NCBI GenBank assembly: GCA_024708885.1
Contig: JANJXT010000035.1
Location: 1 to 64,000, forward strand
Length of the DNA stretch: 64,000 bases
Reading direction: 5' to 3'
Source: Thiobacillus sp.
Lineage (GTDB): Bacteria > Pseudomonadota > Gammaproteobacteria > Burkholderiales > Thiobacillaceae
The translations under genes were made by a program, and so were the position numbers. Positions within the stretch are counted from its first letter, which is position 1; each line of letters opens with the position of its first letter. Shown piece by piece: positions 18,517 through 27,093 of the stretch. The notes beneath the pieces were generated by a model. That model worked only from the letters and a program-made list of their open reading frames with translations, had not been told where the DNA came from and made no database searches.

Positions 18517-18542
18517 TGGATAAACTGTTGCATTATGAAACA
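18517..18542 (+). promoter_or_regulatory. Sigma54-like element overlapping a TGTTRCATTWTG palindrome upstream of SulP
   Basis: TGGATAAACTGTTGCA (GG-N10-GC) and TGTTGCATTATGAAACA (18526-18542). Confidence 0.45.
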
Positions 18543-18583
18543 ATCGCGTTTCTTTTCTCAACGTTAGCCCGCCCCCCGTTGCC

Positions 18584-20752
18584 ATGAACCCGCTGCTTTA
18601 TCGACTGTTCCCGTTCCTTCACTGGTTCCCGATCGGCAGCGTCGTGCTGCGCGCGGATCTGATCGCCGGGATCACGGGCGCGCTGGTGCTCGTTCCCAAG
18701 GCGATGGCGTACGCGCAGCTGTCCGGCCTGCCGGTCTACTTCGGCCTGTACACCGCGCTGGTTCCCGCCATCCTCGGCGCCCTGTGGGGCTCGTCGCGCC
18801 AGCTCGCCACCGGCCCGGTGGCGATCATCTCGCTGATGACCGCGGCGGCGCTGACGCCGCTGGCCATCCCCTTCAGCGAGGAGTACATCGGGCTTGCCCT
18901 GCTCTTGACGCTGATGGTCGGCGTCATCCAGTTCGGCCTCGGCGCGTTCAAGCTCGGCGCCATCGTCAACTTCGTCTCGCATCCGGTGATCCTCGGCTTC
19001 ATGAACGCGGCGGCGATCATCATCGCCCTGTCCCAGCTCGACCTCCTGCTCGGCATTACCAAAGGCCGCAGCGACTCCTTCCTGGTCGACATCTGGGAGA
19101 TGTTCGGCAACCTGCCGCAGACCCACCTGCCGACGCTGGTGATGTCGGTGTTCGCGCTCGCGCTGATGCTGGTGCTGAAGAAGATCAAGCTGCTGTCGAA
19201 GCCGAGCGTGCTGGTCGCGGTGGTGATCACCACCCTGGTCAGCTACGCGATCGGTTTCGCCCACAAGACCTCGGGCACCGATGCGCACATCGCCGACCCC
19301 GCGACGCGCACGCTGGTGGCCGACTACGTCGTGGCGCAGGAGCGGGCCGCGGCCTTGCAGGCCGACATCACGGAAAAGGGCACGCAGCTGCGCCAGATCG
19401 AGAAGACGGGCGACGCGTTCGCCGCCACCGAACTGCGCTACCGCATCGACATGATGAAGCTTGAAGCCGGCACGCTCGAAGCCCAGAACAAGCAGAGCCT
19501 CGCCCACCTGCGCAAGCTCAACTTCGTGCGCGCCGACGCCCCCGAAACGCAGAGCGCGATGCTGTATCTGGAGGGTCAGGTGCCGGCGGGGCTGGCCACC
19601 GACGGCAACCACTGGCACATCAAGAAAATCGAGGACGGCAAGATGAACCTCACCGGCGGCGGCGACGTCGTCGGCAACATCCCGGCCGGCCTGCCGTCCT
19701 TCCGCCTGCCGACGCTGTCGTTCGACGCCGTGCTGCAACTGCTGTCGGCGGCGTTCATCATCGCGCTGGTGGCTTTCATGGAGTGCATTTCCATGGCCAA
19801 GGCACTCGCGGCACGCACCAAGCAGCGCCTCGACCCCAACCAGGAACTGATCGGCCAGGGCATCGCCAACATGGGGGGTGCGTTCTTCCAGTCCTACCCC
19901 GCGACCGGCTCCTTCACGGGCTCGGCGATCAACCTGCAGGCGGGCGCGCAGACCGGCTTCGCCATGGTGTTCAACGGCCTGTTCGTCGGCCTGACGCTGC
20001 TGTTCTTCACCCCCTACCTCTACCACCTGCCCAAGGCGACCCTGGGTGTCATCATCCTGCTCGCGGTCACCAGCCTCGTCACCCCGGCGGCGTTGAAGCA
20101 CACGTGGAAGGCGAACAAGGCCGACGGCTTGGTGGCGGGCGTGACCTTCGTCGTCACCCTGCTGGCCGCGCCGCATCTCGACAAGGGCATTCTCATCGGC
20201 GCGGCGCTGGCGCTGGCGCTCTACCTGTACCGCACCATGAAGCCCAGGGTTGCCCAGCTTGGCCGCTATTCCGACGGCACCCTGCGCGACGTCAAGGTCA
20301 ACCCCGACCTGCCGACCAGCGAACACGTCGTCGCGATGCGCTTCGACGGCCAGCTCTACTTCGCCAACGTCGCCTACTTCGAGGAGACGGTGCTCGAAAC
20401 CATGGCCGCCCATCCGAAGGCGAAGTACCTCCTGGTGGTCGCCGACGGCATCAACCAGCTCGATGCCACGGGCGAGGAAGCGCTGCGGCAGATCTACGAG
20501 CGCCTGCACGAGAACGGCGTCGCCCTGGTGTTCTCCGGTCTCAAGCGCCAGGTGCTCGACGTCATGCGCAATACCGGCCTGCTTGTCGAGATCGGCGAAA
20601 AGCACGTCTTTCCGAACGAAGATTTCGCGCTGGCCGCGATCTACGAGTGGCTGGGGGACGCCGGCAAGGGCGACCTGTTCTGCCCGGTGAAGCCGGCAGA
20701 GCTTTCGGCGGGGGGCGCGTCCGCCGAGCCGGCGCTGGCGGTCAAGGTCTAG
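18584..20752 (+). CDS. SulP-family transporter with a ~135-aa insertion and STAS domain
   Basis: SulP TM motifs, LDPNQELIGQGIANMGGAFFQSYPATGSFTGSAIN, C-terminal STAS; charged insertion ~19264-19675. Confidence 0.9.
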   Translation: MNPLLYRLFPFLHWFPIGSVVLRADLIAGITGALVLVPKAMAYAQLSGLPVYFGLYTALVPAILGALWGSSRQLATGPVAIISLMTAAALTPLAIPFSEEYIGLALLLTLMVGVIQFGLGAFKLGAIVNFVSHPVILGFMNAAAIIIALSQLDLLLGITKGRSDSFLVDIWEMFGNLPQTHLPTLVMSVFALALMLVLKKIKLLSKPSVLVAVVITTLVSYAIGFAHKTSGTDAHIADPATRTLVADYVVAQERAAALQADITEKGTQLRQIEKTGDAFAATELRYRIDMMKLEAGTLEAQNKQSLAHLRKLNFVRADAPETQSAMLYLEGQVPAGLATDGNHWHIKKIEDGKMNLTGGGDVVGNIPAGLPSFRLPTLSFDAVLQLLSAAFIIALVAFMECISMAKALAARTKQRLDPNQELIGQGIANMGGAFFQSYPATGSFTGSAINLQAGAQTGFAMVFNGLFVGLTLLFFTPYLYHLPKATLGVIILLAVTSLVTPAALKHTWKANKADGLVAGVTFVVTLLAAPHLDKGILIGAALALALYLYRTMKPRVAQLGRYSDGTLRDVKVNPDLPTSEHVVAMRFDGQLYFANVAYFEETVLETMAAHPKAKYLLVVADGINQLDATGEEALRQIYERLHENGVALVFSGLKRQVLDVMRNTGLLVEIGEKHVFPNEDFALAAIYEWLGDAGKGDLFCPVKPAELSAGGASAEPALAVKV

Positions 20753-20840
20753 CAGCCTGTCGGGCCTCCCGCGCCCCGCGTGAAGACCGGCCGGCTTGTG
20801 CCAGAATGAACGATCCTGACGTACTGATGCGGAGGTGACC

Positions 20841-21332
20841 ATGCCTGAGCTACAGCCTTACCGACGGATACTTGCCTTGATCCGCTTCGACGCCACCGAT
20901 GGCGTCACGGCCGAGAAGGCCCTGCTGCTGGCGCGTCTGAACCGGGCTCAGCTGGATTTTCTTCACCTCATCGAACCCGATGGCGCACTCGACGGTGGCT
21001 ATGCCCGCAGCGGCACCGAGGCCGCCGCGCGCGCGCTCGAAGCCGCCTCGCTGCGGCGGCTGAACTTCCTTGCGGCCCAGCTCGGTGCCGGGGAAACCGG
21101 CTGCAACGCGGTCTACGGCCCGCCCCGGCAGGCCTTCCAGCGCCATGTCGCGGCCTGGCAACCCGACCTCGTCGTGGTAGGCGAGCCGTCGGACTATGTC
21201 GATGGCCCGCACGACGTCCTCGTGCTCTCGGCCGCCAGACCGCCGCGCCGCGGACGCTGGCGCGACCTGCTGATGGGGCTGTTCGGCGCGCGCCCCCTGC
21301 TGCGGGTGCACACCATGTTCTGGCGGGGGTAG
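20841..21332 (+). CDS. Usp-like protein partnered with SulP
   Basis: MPELQPYRRILALIRFDATDGVTAEKALLLARLNRAQLDFLHLIE; close paralogue at 25292. Confidence 0.75.
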   Translation: MPELQPYRRILALIRFDATDGVTAEKALLLARLNRAQLDFLHLIEPDGALDGGYARSGTEAAARALEAASLRRLNFLAAQLGAGETGCNAVYGPPRQAFQRHVAAWQPDLVVVGEPSDYVDGPHDVLVLSAARPPRRGRWRDLLMGLFGARPLLRVHTMFWRG

Positions 21333-21382
21333 GGGCCGGGGGCGCGGCCCGCGGTTTCAACGCGAAACGCGCGAAGCGTCTT

Positions 21383-21418
21383 GACGTTTTCTTGACGGAG
21401 GATGCCCTACACTGACGG
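21383..21418. promoter_or_regulatory. TTGACG direct repeats upstream of the OmpR-type regulator
   Basis: CTTGACGTTTTCTTGACGG...CTGACGG (ACG at 21384, 21395, 21415). Confidence 0.45.
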
Positions 21419-21444
21419 GGGTTTCACGCGTTTATTCCTCCGCC

Positions 21445-22146
21445 ATGACATCGAGCCGTTCCCTGCGCATCCTCGTCATCGAGGACAACCCCGACCTCGC
21501 CGCCAACGTGTGCGACTTTCTCGAGGCCAAGGGCCATGTCGCCGATGTCGCGGGCGACGGCATCACCGGTCTGCACCTGGCGGTGACCCACGACTACGAC
21601 GCCATCGTGCTCGACATCGTGCTGCCGGGCATGGATGGCTTCACGCTGTGCCGCAAGTATCGGGAAGAGGCGCGGCGCAGCACGCCGGTGCTCATGCTCA
21701 CCGCCCGCGATGCGCTCGACGACCGCGTGGCCGGTCTCGAATGCGGGGCCGACGACTATGTGCTCAAGCCCTTCGCGCTGCGCGAACTGGAAGCGCGCCT
21801 GCTGGCGCTGGTGCGCCGCTCGAAAAGCGCGATGACGCCGTCCGCGCTGCGGGTGGGCGACCTGGAATTCGACCCCGCGCTGGTGCGTGCGCGGCGCGGC
21901 ACACGCGTGATCGCGCTCTCGGCCACACCGTTGAAGCTCTTGGACACCCTGATGCGCGCGTCGCCGCGCGTGGTCCGGCGCGAGGAACTGGAACGCGCGG
22001 TATGGGGCGAGGCGCCGCCTGATTCGGACGCGCTGCGCTCGCACATGCACACGCTGCGCGCGGCGGTCGACGGCGCGGATGAGGTGCCCCTGATCCATAC
22101 CGTCCGCGGCATCGGTTACCGCATCGCTGCACCCGATGCGCTTTAG
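21445..22146 (+). CDS. OmpR-family response regulator
   Basis: Receiver (LRILVIEDNPDLAANV, LMLTARDA, ADDYVLKPF) plus winged HTH. Confidence 0.95.
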   Translation: MTSSRSLRILVIEDNPDLAANVCDFLEAKGHVADVAGDGITGLHLAVTHDYDAIVLDIVLPGMDGFTLCRKYREEARRSTPVLMLTARDALDDRVAGLECGADDYVLKPFALRELEARLLALVRRSKSAMTPSALRVGDLEFDPALVRARRGTRVIALSATPLKLLDTLMRASPRVVRREELERAVWGEAPPDSDALRSHMHTLRAAVDGADEVPLIHTVRGIGYRIAAPDAL

Positions 22147-23401
22147 CCGCAGCCTGCGCTTTCGCGTCGCCACCGCGTTTGCCGTCACCGGCGGCATCAT
22201 CAGCCTGGTCGCGGCCTTCGGCCTCTATCTCGGGGTGCGCGACGCCGGCGAGCGTCTCATCGACGAAACGCTGAAGGCGGAAATCCAGGATTACCTCGCG
22301 CGCCGCAGCCGCAATCCGGACTCGCATCCGCCTTCGACCGCCACCCTGCTCGGCTATGCGCTGCCGGGGCGAGCGGGCGAGGCGCCGCCGCCGGACGCCA
22401 TCGCCCGGCTGCCGCCCGGAATGCACGAAATCGGGCTTGACGGCGTGTTCTACCGCGTCGCCATCGCCGAGCGCGATGGCAGCCGTTATTTTCTGCTCTA
22501 CGACGAAACCTATTTCCGCAAGAAGCAGGCCGGCCTCATTCTCTATCTCGCCGTCTTCGTCACGCTGATGACGCTGCTTTCCGGGGCCCTGGCGCTGTGG
22601 CTCGCCGAGCGCGTGATCGAGCCGGTGAAGGAACTGGCGCGGCGGGTGCGCAGCGTGCGGCCGGACGCCCACCCCGAACCGCTCACCGAGGATTTTCCCC
22701 ACGACGAGGTGGGCGAGCTGGCGCATGCCTTCGAACAGGCGTTCGAGCGGCTGGCAAGCTTCATCGACCGCGAGCGCGCCTTCACCGCCGACGTCTCGCA
22801 CGAACTGCGCACGCCCATCGCGGTGATCCGCGGCGCGGCGGAGGTGCTGCTCGCCGATGCCGCGCGCCCGCAAAAGGACCGCCAGCGCATCGAGCGCATC
22901 GAGCGCGGCGCGGCCGACATGGCCGACCTGTCGACCGCGCTTCTGGCCATGGCGCGCGAGCGCGACGACGAGCGGCGCGAGCCGGTCGATCTGGCCGCGC
23001 TCGTCGAGGCATCGGTCGACAAGCATCGGCATCTGCTGGGCACGCGGCCGGTGGACGTGATCCTTGAATTCGACGCGCAGCCGCGCGTTGCCGCCGACGC
23101 GAACCTGCTTGCGATCGTCGTCGCCAACCTGCTGCGCAACAGCTTCACCTATACCGAGCGCGGCAGCGTGAAGATCCGCCTCGCCGCCGGCACGCTCGCC
23201 ATCGAGGATACCGGTCTCGGCATTCCGCGCGAGGCGCTCGGCAAGGTATTTCAGCGCCTCTACAAGGGCGCGCACAGCGAGGGCGCGGGCATCGGCCTGT
23301 CGCTGGTGAAGAAGATCTGCGAGCGGTACGGCTGGTCGGTCGCGCTCGACAGCACGGAGGGGCAGGGCACCCGCGCGGTACTGAAATTTGACGGCGTTTG
23401 A
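22136..23401 (+). CDS. Sensor histidine kinase
   Basis: HAMP region, FTADVSHELRTPIAVI H-box, GAGIGLSLVKKICERYGW; overlaps the regulator by 11 nt. Confidence 0.95.
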   Translation: MRFSRSLRFRVATAFAVTGGIISLVAAFGLYLGVRDAGERLIDETLKAEIQDYLARRSRNPDSHPPSTATLLGYALPGRAGEAPPPDAIARLPPGMHEIGLDGVFYRVAIAERDGSRYFLLYDETYFRKKQAGLILYLAVFVTLMTLLSGALALWLAERVIEPVKELARRVRSVRPDAHPEPLTEDFPHDEVGELAHAFEQAFERLASFIDRERAFTADVSHELRTPIAVIRGAAEVLLADAARPQKDRQRIERIERGAADMADLSTALLAMARERDDERREPVDLAALVEASVDKHRHLLGTRPVDVILEFDAQPRVAADANLLAIVVANLLRNSFTYTERGSVKIRLAAGTLAIEDTGLGIPREALGKVFQRLYKGAHSEGAGIGLSLVKKICERYGWSVALDSTEGQGTRAVLKFDGV

Positions 23402-23436
23402 CGCGTTCATCACGCGCGCTTGACGTGCCCGTGACG
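23388..23436. promoter_or_regulatory. Five TKACG half-sites at ~10-bp spacing upstream of SulP
   Basis: TTTGACGGCGTTTGACGCGTTCATCACGCGCTTGACGTGCCCGTGACGCG (ACG at 23391, 23401, 23412, 23421, 23432). Confidence 0.5.
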
Positions 23437-23472
23437 CGGGTCGGGATATATATGTCAGGGTTTCCCTGACGC

Positions 23473-25299
23473 ATGCGATCCGCGATGTCTTTGCCCGCCT
23501 CTCCTGCCCTGCCTGTCTGGCTCAGGCCATTCACCGCATTCCTCCTGTGGTGGCCGCGCGTCAATCGCGCCACCGTGCGGGTCGACGCCATGGCGGGTCT
23601 CACCGGCGCGCTGGTCGCGTTGCCGCAGGGGGTGGCGTTTGCGACCATCGCCGGCATGCCGCCCGAATACGGGCTCTACGCCGGCATGGTGCCGGCGATC
23701 GTCGCCGCCTTGTTCGGATCCAGCTGGCACCTCGTGTCGGGGCCGACCACCGCGGCGTCGATCGTGCTGTTCTCGGTGCTCGCGCCGCACGCCGAACCGG
23801 GCAGCGCCGAGTACGTGCGGCTGGCGCTGACGCTGACCTTCATGGTCGGTGCGATCCAGCTCGTCATGGGGCTCGCCAAGCTCGGCACCCTGGTGAACTT
23901 CATCTCCCATTCGGTGGTGACCGGCTTCACCGCCGGCGCGGCCATTCTCATCGCCACCAACCAGGTCAAGCATTTCACCGGCCAGGCGATCCCGCGCGGG
24001 GCGTCGTTCGCCGACACCTGGACGCACGCCTTCACGCGCATGGATGAAATCAATGCCGCGATCGTCGCCACCGGCCTCTTCACGCTGCTGCTCGGCATCG
24101 CGGTCAAGCGCTGGCTGCCGAAGCTGCCCTACATGATCGTGGCCATGCTGGGCGGCGCGATCGCCGGCGCCGTGCTCGCCGCCTGGTTCGGCGTTGCGCT
24201 CCCAACTGTCGGGGCGCTGCCCGCGAGCCTGCCGCCGCTGTCGATGCCGGCATTCGACGCGGAGAGCATCCGCGCGGTCGCCTCGGGCGTGATCGCCGTC
24301 ACCTTGCTGGCGCTGACCGAGGCGGTATCCATTGCGCGGGCGCTTGCCGCGCGCTCCGGCCAGCACGTCGACGGCAACCAGGAATTCGTCGGGCAGGGTC
24401 TGTCCAACATCGCCGGCGCGTTCTTCTCCGGCTACGTCGCCACCGGTTCGTTCAACCGCAGCGGCGTCAACTATGCAGCCGGCGCGAAGACACCGGTGGC
24501 GGCCATGCTGGCGGGGGTGTTCCTGCTGGTGCTGGTGCTGTTCGTCGCCCCCTGGGCGCAATACCTGCCGAACGCCGCGATGGCGGGCATTCTCTTCCTG
24601 GTCGCGTGGGGCCTGATCGACTTCGACGAGATCGCCCATACCATCCGGAGCAGCCGCCAGGAAACCGCGATCATGGCCGCCACCTTCGCGGCGACGCTCT
24701 TCCTTACCCTGGAGGAGGCCATCATCATCGGCGTGCTGGCTTCGCTGGCGATCTACCTGTCGCGCACCTCCAAACCGCAGGTGCGGGTGCGCGCCCCCGA
24801 CCCGCACCACACGAAGCGCCATTTCACCGACGCCCAGAATGCGCCGCAATGTCCGCAGCTGCGCTTCGTGCGCATCGACGGCTCGCTGTTCTTTGGCGCC
24901 ACCTCGCACATCCGCGAAGCGCTCGCGCAGCAGGATCAGCACGCGCCCGGCCAGAAGCACGTCGCGGTGGTCGCGCATGCGATCAACTTTGTCGACCTCG
25001 CCGGCGCCCACTATCTTGCCGAGGAAGCCGAGCGCCGGCGCAGCGAGGGCGGCGGCCTGTACTTCATCCGCGTGAAGGACACGGTGCAGGAACAGCTCGC
25101 GGAGAGCGGCGCGTTGAAACACATCGGTGGCGTCAACATCTTCGATTCCAAGACCGAGGCGATTGCCGCGATCCACAAGCGGCTCGATCCCGCCGTATGC
25201 CGCACCTGCCAGGCGCGCATCTTCCGCGAGTGCCAGGGCGGCAGCGTGGCGCAAGCGCATGTTTCCGATGTCCTCTTGAGGCCCCTGTCCCATGCCTGA
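23473..25299 (+). CDS. SulP-family transporter with STAS domain and C-terminal Cys motif
   Basis: MPPEYGLYAGMVPAIVAALFGSSWHLVSGPTTAAS, VDGNQEFVGQGLSNIAGAFFSGYVATGSFNRSGVN; C-terminal CRTCQARIFRECQ. Confidence 0.92.
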   Translation: MRSAMSLPASPALPVWLRPFTAFLLWWPRVNRATVRVDAMAGLTGALVALPQGVAFATIAGMPPEYGLYAGMVPAIVAALFGSSWHLVSGPTTAASIVLFSVLAPHAEPGSAEYVRLALTLTFMVGAIQLVMGLAKLGTLVNFISHSVVTGFTAGAAILIATNQVKHFTGQAIPRGASFADTWTHAFTRMDEINAAIVATGLFTLLLGIAVKRWLPKLPYMIVAMLGGAIAGAVLAAWFGVALPTVGALPASLPPLSMPAFDAESIRAVASGVIAVTLLALTEAVSIARALAARSGQHVDGNQEFVGQGLSNIAGAFFSGYVATGSFNRSGVNYAAGAKTPVAAMLAGVFLLVLVLFVAPWAQYLPNAAMAGILFLVAWGLIDFDEIAHTIRSSRQETAIMAATFAATLFLTLEEAIIIGVLASLAIYLSRTSKPQVRVRAPDPHHTKRHFTDAQNAPQCPQLRFVRIDGSLFFGATSHIREALAQQDQHAPGQKHVAVVAHAINFVDLAGAHYLAEEAERRRSEGGGLYFIRVKDTVQEQLAESGALKHIGGVNIFDSKTEAIAAIHKRLDPAVCRTCQARIFRECQGGSVAQAHVSDVLLRPLSHA

Positions 25300-25876
25300 A
25301 CTGCAACCCTACCGGCGCATCCTTGCGCTGGTACGCTTCGATGCGTGCGACGGCGCCATCGTCGAGAAAGCCCTCCTGCTCGCGCGCCTGAACCGGGCGC
25401 AACTGGATTTCCTCCACCTCATCGAGCAGGACGGCGAACTCGATGGCGGCTATTGGCGCGGCAGTCGCCGCGAGGCGGCACGCGCACTCGAGGCGGCCGC
25501 GCTGCGGCGCCTGGCGTTTCTTGCGGCCAGCATGGGGGCAGGCGAAGCATGCTGCCACGCCCGCCACGGCCCGCATCGACAGGGCTTCGCGCGGCACATC
25601 CGACACCTGCCGCCCGACCTCGTCGTCACCGGCGACGCGTCGGCCAGCGTGGACGGCCCGCACGACGTGCTCGTGCTGTCAGGCGGCCGGCGCCGCGGCG
25701 GACGCGGATGGCCCGCATGGCTGGCGAGGGTCTTCGGCCTGCCGGGGTCCGGCATGGCCAATACCCGTTTGCCTATCCCGCGCCATGCTGCGGATGCGGC
25801 AGCCGACTGCTCAGATCGAGCACGCGTGCCGGGGTGTCTGGTTTCAGGCGTTGATCGAGCAGGCGCAAGGCCTTGA
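25292..25876 (+). CDS. Usp-like protein partnered with SulP (C-terminal end uncertain)
   Basis: Paralogue of 20841-21332; overlaps the SulP stop by 8 nt. Confidence 0.7.
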   Translation: MPELQPYRRILALVRFDACDGAIVEKALLLARLNRAQLDFLHLIEQDGELDGGYWRGSRREAARALEAAALRRLAFLAASMGAGEACCHARHGPHRQGFARHIRHLPPDLVVTGDASASVDGPHDVLVLSGGRRRGGRGWPAWLARVFGLPGSGMANTRLPIPRHAADAAADCSDRARVPGCLVSGVDRAGARP

Positions 25877-26198
25877 GGAACTCGCCGGGCAGGCGCCGCA
25901 TGGTCTGGGCCGCCTGTGGCAGATAGTGCACCACTTCGAAGGGCACCGGGTCGTCGAGCGCGGCGCGTGCCTGCGGGCGGAAACGCTGCCACGCCAGTTC
26001 GACCCAGGCGCGATGCTGGCTGTCCACGAAAATGAATTCCTCGGTATCGAGCACGGCCATGTACTGCAAGCTGCGGATCGGCACGAACAGACACTTGCCG
26101 GCATGCATCCGCAGCGTGTGCGCGAGGTTGTAGGTGAGCGCGGGCAGCGCGGCGGGCAGGCGCGCAATGGCTTCTTCGCGATAGAAACGCTCTTCCAT
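25773..26198 (-). CDS. Conserved hypothetical protein (homologue of 4711-5103)
   Basis: 141 aa; co-linear with 4711-5103 (LAWxxF, PVP, MRxLPxE). Confidence 0.7.
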   Translation of the reverse strand: MEERFYREEAIARLPAALPALTYNLAHTLRMHAGKCLFVPIRSLQYMAVLDTEEFIFVDSQHRAWVELAWQRFRPQARAALDDPVPFEVVHYLPQAAQTMRRLPGEFLKALRLLDQRLKPDTPARVLDLSSRLPHPQHGAG

Positions 26199-26291
26199 GC
26201 TTTATGGAGGCTTCAAACCTGACAACGCGTCCATATCAGGATAGTCTGCTTGAGGCACAATACGAAGCATTGCTTGCTGCTTCGTTTCGTC

Positions 26292-26657
26292 ATGACCCAA
26301 CCGCACACCGCTTCCGATCCCATTTTCGACACCCACCTCGAACGCTTCGACCATGAAGTCATCGAGGCCTCGCGCACCCAGCCGATCCTGGTGGACTTCT
26401 GGGCCGACTGGTGTCCGCCGTGCAAGGCGCTGACGCCGGTGCTCGAACGTGTCATTGCGCACTACGCCGGGCGCATCCGCATGGCCAAGGTCGAAGTCGA
26501 CGAAGGCGACAACATGAAGCTTGCCGGACGCTACAGCCTGCGCGGATTTCCCACCGTGCTGCTGTTCGTCGGCGGCGAGATCGTCGGCCGCTTCGCCAGC
26601 GCCAAGCCGGAGCACTGGGTGCGCGAGTTCATCGCCGAGCATGCGAATATTGAGTAA
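26292..26657 (+). CDS. Thioredoxin-family protein
   Basis: VDFWADWCPPCKALTPVLE ... LRGFPTVLLFVGGE. Confidence 0.92.
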   Translation: MTQPHTASDPIFDTHLERFDHEVIEASRTQPILVDFWADWCPPCKALTPVLERVIAHYAGRIRMAKVEVDEGDNMKLAGRYSLRGFPTVLLFVGGEIVGRFASAKPEHWVREFIAEHANIE

Positions 26658-27093
26658 ACCGGTCTGGGTGCTCGATACCAACGTCGTCCTCGACCTGCTG
26701 CATTTCGCCGATCCGCGGGCGTTGCCGATCCTGCACGCACTGGAGACGAAACGCATCGAATGCCGTGCGAGTGCGGCGACGCTGGCGGAGTTGCAGCGCG
26801 TGCTCGACTATCCGGAATTCGGCCTCACGCGGCCGGTGCAGCAGGCGCTGCTGGCGCGCTACCGCACGCTGGCCCCGGGCATCGAAGCACCGCCGGTCGC
26901 GGACCTGCCGCGCTGCCGCGACGTCGACGACCAGAAATTCCTCGAGCTCGCCGCCGCTGCCGCTGCCTGCGTGCTGGTGAGCAAGGATCGCGCGCTGCTG
27001 AAACTTGCGGGGCGTGCTCGCCTGCCATTCCGCATTCTGTCTCCGCAACAGGGCGTCACTGAACTGGCCGGGCCGGACGCGCGGCGTCCCTGA
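26641..27093 (+). CDS. PIN-domain protein (COG1569-like putative toxin/nuclease)
   Basis: WVLDTNVVLDLL, later acidic residues (RDVDDQKFLELA) and VLVSKDRALLKL; overlaps the thioredoxin stop. Confidence 0.82.
   Translation: MRILSKPVWVLDTNVVLDLLHFADPRALPILHALETKRIECRASAATLAELQRVLDYPEFGLTRPVQQALLARYRTLAPGIEAPPVADLPRCRDVDDQKFLELAAAAAACVLVSKDRALLKLAGRARLPFRILSPQQGVTELAGPDARRP

Noticed and set aside
18533-20842. 769-aa minus-strand ORF
   Set aside because: Shadow frame antisense to SulP; repetitive charged composition.
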